In this document: in pieces, positions 5,339 to 7,771 of the stretch | Numbering within the stretch: the first letter of the stretch is position 1 | Layout: each line of letters begins with the position of its first letter | Assembly (NCBI GenBank): GCA_030627225.1 | Contig: DAOUSM010000035.1 | Location: forward strand, 1 to 7,771 | Length of the DNA: 7,771 nt | Direction: 5' to 3' | From: Candidatus Bathyarchaeota archaeon | GTDB taxonomy: Archaea; Thermoproteota; Bathyarchaeia; Bathyarchaeales; Bathycorpusculaceae | Notes under the pieces: model-generated | Database searches by the model: none | What the model was told of the DNA's origin: nothing | The model's input: only the letters and a program-made list of their open reading frames with translations | Position numbers and translations under genes: made by a program

Positions 5339-6313
5339 TTAGACGACTTCCTTAACTGCTTTGATTATGGCTTTCTCGTCTGGAATTACGTATTGTTCAA
5401 GCGGTGGGCTGAACGGGATGGGTGTGTCTGGCTCGGCTACACGTTTTATCGGTGCATCCAAATAGTCTATAGCTTCTTCAGCCACCACAGCGGCGATTTC
5501 GGCACTTACACCAGCAGTTTTGCAGTCTTCGCTTACAATCACCATTCTTCCAGTTTTCTTAACAGAATTAATTATCACTTGCTTATCTAGAGGCGTTAAG
5601 GTTCTTGGATCAACAACTTCCACGCTTATGCCTTCACCTCCAAGTTCTTCGGCTGCGTTAAGGGCTTTATGAACCATATATAAAGTAGCCACTACAGTCA
5701 CGTCTGCTCCCTCTCTTTTTACATCCGCCACTCCAAAAGGAATAAGGTATTCCTCCTCTGGAACTTCACCCTCGATTGGATACAACAGTTTATGTTCACA
5801 GAAGAAGACGGGGTTGTAGCCGCGTATAGCTGTTTTCAAAAGTCCCTTCGCATCGTAGGGTGTTGATGGCGCAGCCACGTACAAGCCTGGAACGTGCATG
5901 AACCATGCCTCTAGGCTTTGCGAGTGGTGAGCTGCTATGTTAACTCCAGCACCGAAAGGTGTTCTAACCACAAGCGGAACCTTCACTTGGCCACCGAACA
6001 TGTAATGTATTTTTGCTGCTTGGTTTGCAATCTGATCCATTGCTAAGGCTGTCAAATCTCCAAACATTATTTCTGCCACTGGACGCATGCCAGTTATTGC
6101 AGCACCTACAGCCGCGCCAACTATGGCTGATTCTGATATTGGCGTGTCTCTTACCCTTTCGTCTCCAAATTCCTCTGCCAATCCTTCTGTAACTTTGAAG
6201 GCCCCTCCCCAATATCTACCAATATCCTCGCCTAATAGAAAGACCGTTGGGTCTCTACGCATTTCTTCTCTTAATGCTTCTCTTAATGCTTCTCTGTAGG
6301 TTACTTTTCGCAT
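5339..6313 (-). CDS. E1 beta subunit of a thiamine-dependent 2-oxoacid/acetoin dehydrogenase
   Basis: This is the second subunit of the thiamine diphosphate-dependent E1 heterotetramer, full length at 324 residues. The protein opens with TYREALREALREEM and LLGEDIG (26-32), the family's signature. It continues with RDTPISESAIVGAAVGAA, in which E61 is the conserved glutamate that activates the cofactor. Then come the metal-site region AMDQIANQAAKIHYMFGGQ (91-109) and AAHHSQSLEAWFMHVPGL (127-144), whose H129-H130-S-Q line the active site. The C-terminal transketolase-like domain has VVDPRTLTPLD. The best resemblance by eye is to acetoin and branched-chain E1beta, with which pyruvate E1beta overlaps. 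GGAGG at 6322-6326 sits eight bases before the ATG. It follows the E1alpha stop by 15 nt and precedes E2 by one base, so the three are surely one transcript. Confidence 0.93.
   Translation of the reverse strand: MRKVTYREALREALREEMRRDPTVFLLGEDIGRYWGGAFKVTEGLAEEFGDERVRDTPISESAIVGAAVGAAITGMRPVAEIMFGDLTALAMDQIANQAAKIHYMFGGQVKVPLVVRTPFGAGVNIAAHHSQSLEAWFMHVPGLYVAAPSTPYDAKGLLKTAIRGYNPVFFCEHKLLYPIEGEVPEEEYLIPFGVADVKREGADVTVVATLYMVHKALNAAEELGGEGISVEVVDPRTLTPLDKQVIINSVKKTGRMVIVSEDCKTAGVSAEIAAVVAEEAIDYLDAPIKRVAEPDTPIPFSPPLEQYVIPDEKAIIKAVKEVV
6266..6295 (-). repeat. 12-base tandem repeat inside E1beta (REAL REAL)
   Basis: TTCTCTTAATGC occurs at 6266-6277 and again at 6278-6289, followed by a six-base partial copy. 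It encodes REAL-REAL-RE near the E1beta N-terminus. Relatives have a similar helix of the same length there (as in REALNEALREE), so this looks like codon convergence rather than an insertion. Confidence 0.5.
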
Positions 6314-6321
6314 ATCTTATT

Positions 6322-6326
6322 CCTCC
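6322..6326 (-). promoter_or_regulatory. Ribosome binding site GGAGG of E1beta
   Basis: The minus strand reads GGAGGAATAAGATATG, a full-consensus Shine-Dalgarno eight bases before the E1beta start, within the 15-base gap after the E1alpha stop. It fixes the start at 6313. Confidence 0.7.
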
Positions 6327-6328
6327 AT

Positions 6329-7306
6329 TTAGGCGTAAACGTCTTCCAGGGCTTCTTCTGGAGTTGGATATGGGCTTTCCATGGCAAACTTGACTGCTTC
6401 CTCAATTTCAGCTGAAACTTCTTTTTCGATTTGTTGAATTTCAGCTTCCACTAGAGCGTTTGTTTGCAGTAGCCTCTCTTTAAAGCGTTTAATCGGGTCC
6501 TTAGCCAGCCATTCCTCAACTTCTTCTTTAGGTCTATACTTAGCCGGGTCAATCCTTGAATGCCCCTTATGCCTATAAGTCTTACACTCAATAAGTGTAG
6601 GTCCCTCACCTTTTCTGGCTCTTTCAACAGCCTTCCACGCAACCTCATAAACCGCTAAAACATCATTTCCATCCACAACCTCGCCGGGAATTCCATAAGC
6701 TATGGCTCTATCGGCAACGTTTTCAATAGCCATGGCTCTTGATTGGCGTGTTCCCATAGCATAAAGATTGTTTTCACAAACAAAGATTACCGGTAGCTTC
6801 CATAAAGCTGCCATGTTTATGCTTTCGTGGAATGTTCCTTGGTTTGATGCCCCTTCGCCGAAGAAGCACGCCACAACTTGGTCTGTGTCCCTAAGTTTTA
6901 TTGATAAGCCAGCGCCAACGGCTATTGGTATTCCACCTCCAACCACGGCCGTTGCGCCTAACATGCCTATGCTAAAGTCTGCAATATGCATGGACCCTCC
7001 CTTGCCTTTGCAGTAACCAGTCTTTTTGCCTAAAATCTCAGCCATAACCCGCTTTAATTCAGCACCTTTCGCTATGCAATGGCCATGTCCCCTATGGGTG
7101 CTCGTGATGTAATCGTCTTTTCTGAGGTTGCTGCAAACGCCTACTGCGACGGCTTCCTCTCCGGCATAAAGATGTATTGTGCCTGGAACAAGGTTTTGAG
7201 CGTAAAGTTCGAAAACCTTCTCTTCGAAAAAGCGGATTTCAAGCATTTTCCTGTACATTTCAACAAGCTTTTCTTTTGTCAAACTTAACGCCAACTGTTT
7301 TTCCAT
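6329..7306 (-). CDS. E1 alpha subunit of a thiamine-dependent 2-oxoacid/acetoin dehydrogenase
   Basis: The E1 alpha subunit binds thiamine diphosphate and decarboxylates or cleaves the substrate. Its 325 residues are full length for the archaeal/acetoin type. THRGHGHCIAKG (70-81) and GKGGSMHIAD (101-110, with the conserved H107) form the active-site loop. The cofactor-binding motif is G150-E-G152 followed by N179-N180, the usual G-D/E-G...NN spacing. A YRHKGHSRIDP stretch matches the conserved loop near the cofactor. The segment LGATAVVGGGIPIAVGAGLS (116-135) has the Gly-Gly-Gly-Ile-Pro form common in acetoin dehydrogenase E1alpha; pyruvate dehydrogenases more often have VGAQVPLGAG there. Acetoin dehydrogenase is therefore my first guess, with branched-chain 2-oxoacid dehydrogenase second. 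It is the first gene of the operon, with only a weak ribosome binding site (CTGGG) close to the ATG. E3 is not in this operon. Confidence 0.92.
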   Translation of the reverse strand: MEKQLALSLTKEKLVEMYRKMLEIRFFEEKVFELYAQNLVPGTIHLYAGEEAVAVGVCSNLRKDDYITSTHRGHGHCIAKGAELKRVMAEILGKKTGYCKGKGGSMHIADFSIGMLGATAVVGGGIPIAVGAGLSIKLRDTDQVVACFFGEGASNQGTFHESINMAALWKLPVIFVCENNLYAMGTRQSRAMAIENVADRAIAYGIPGEVVDGNDVLAVYEVAWKAVERARKGEGPTLIECKTYRHKGHSRIDPAKYRPKEEVEEWLAKDPIKRFKERLLQTNALVEAEIQQIEKEVSAEIEEAVKFAMESPYPTPEEALEDVYA

Positions 7307-7343
7307 CCCAGATGTATTAGCTTACTTCTTATAGACTTGATGC

Positions 7344-7352
7344 TTTTATATT
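7344..7352. promoter_or_regulatory. Shared TATA-like element between E1alpha and the divergent gene
   Basis: TTTTATATT on the + strand reads AATATAAAA on the - strand, so both resemble an archaeal box A. Its centre (7348) is 42 bases from the E1alpha ATG (7306) and 44 from the ATG at 7392. That leaves room for leaders of about 15-20 nt on both sides. A second minus-strand candidate, CTATAAG near 7329-7335, would give a leaderless E1alpha message. Confidence 0.4.
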
Positions 7353-7379
7353 ATTTTATGATTGTTGATAGCTGAAAAG

Positions 7380-7384
7380 AAGGA
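7380..7384 (+). promoter_or_regulatory. Ribosome binding site AAGGA of the 7392 gene
   Basis: AAGGA is followed by seven bases and ATG at 7392. It supports the start of the gene that leaves the window. Confidence 0.55.
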
Positions 7385-7391
7385 CGCCCCT

Positions 7392-7771
7392 ATGAGCCTC
7401 AAACGCAGACATGCCATAACAATTTTATATCTAGTTACTGTTTCCTTCCTCTATTCTTTTACTTTTTCACACTTTTCAGCAGCCACACATAGTGAAAATT
7501 CAAGCCTTCTTAAGTACGAGGTCGACGACGCGTTTGTTGGAAGCCTCAAACATATGATTCGAATTTATAACAATGAATCCAGCAGAGTTACAGGCGGGAA
7601 ATTTTTTGTTCCCATCGTTAGAAACGAAACTGCACGTCATTATGTTCTTTATAATATCACTTCACCGATAGGTCAACCAACAATTGTGGGCGATGATTCT
7701 GGAAACATATATGCTTGTTGGAATCACATAACGATTGCTGGAAAACAAGCTTTCACTGTGGAGATAAACTA
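7392..7771 (+). CDS. Secreted or membrane-anchored protein, 3' end outside window
   Basis: An ATG at 7392 with a good ribosome binding site opens 126 codons that run to the window edge without a stop. The N-terminus is a clear signal sequence: a basic start (MSLKRRHAIT), a hydrophobic core (about residues 9-28) and an Ala-rich end with likely cleavage near A31. The exported part is Ser/Asn/Thr-rich. Its pattern, a strand with VGSLKHMIRIYNNES, then KFFVPIVRNETARHYVLY, then DDSGNIYACWNHITI, resembles the beta-sandwich found ahead of transglutaminase-like domains in archaeal secreted proteins. That similarity is by eye and weak, and the defining domain would lie beyond the window. Potential N-glycosylation sites (N-x-S/T) occur, for example NES, NET and NIT. 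It is divergent from the E1alpha operon and may share its control region. Confidence 0.75.
   Translation, partial: MSLKRRHAITILYLVTVSFLYSFTFSHFSAATHSENSSLLKYEVDDAFVGSLKHMIRIYNNESSRVTGGKFFVPIVRNETARHYVLYNITSPIGQPTIVGDDSGNIYACWNHITIAGKQAFTVEIN

Noticed and set aside
5964..6212. Second minus-strand frame within E1beta
   Set aside because: It lies out of frame within a well-conserved E1beta region and reads as basic, low-complexity sequence with no homology features.

Overview
The window looks like a piece of an archaeal chromosome. The start codons are preceded by Shine-Dalgarno sites, but the intergenic regions carry TATA-type (box A) motifs rather than bacterial -35/-10 pairs. Codon use is A/T-rich, and the gene set (two zinc MDR dehydrogenases, a PUA/EVE-like protein, a cupin and a three-gene 2-oxoacid dehydrogenase operon) resembles what is seen in Thermoproteota such as Bathyarchaeia. 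The lineage is an inference from gene style; there is no rRNA or marker gene here to prove it.

Left part (1-1138, + strand): the 3' half of a DUF1846-family gene that enters from outside the window, followed by a 55-codon single-span membrane protein gene (971-1138) with a good ribosome binding site. Middle-left (3700-1210, - strand): a compact operon of two zinc-dependent medium-chain dehydrogenases and a PUA/EVE-like protein. The first dehydrogenase is interrupted by one in-frame TAG. Its remaining 53 codons are intact, and its true end makes an ATGA overlap with the second dehydrogenase. Middle (3779-4120, + strand): a single-domain cupin, divergent from the dehydrogenases.

Right part (7306-4228, - strand): a tight E1alpha-E1beta-E2 operon for a thiamine- and lipoate-dependent 2-oxoacid (or acetoin) dehydrogenase complex, with 15 nt and 1 nt between genes and no E3 gene in the window. 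From 7392 a secreted or membrane-anchored protein gene leaves the window on the + strand. It diverges from E1alpha around a TATA element that lies at the midpoint of the two start codons.

A plausible but unproven reading is a small catabolic module. The MDR dehydrogenases would oxidise a polyol or diol, and the E1/E2 complex would cleave the resulting ketone or oxoacid to an acyl-CoA, with E3 supplied from elsewhere. The E1alpha sequence around its Gly-Gly-Gly-Ile-Pro segment looks more like acetoin dehydrogenase than classical pyruvate dehydrogenase. The most notable observation is the in-frame TAG in an otherwise healthy dehydrogenase gene: a recent nonsense mutation, a sequence error, or recoding (for example pyrrolysine).
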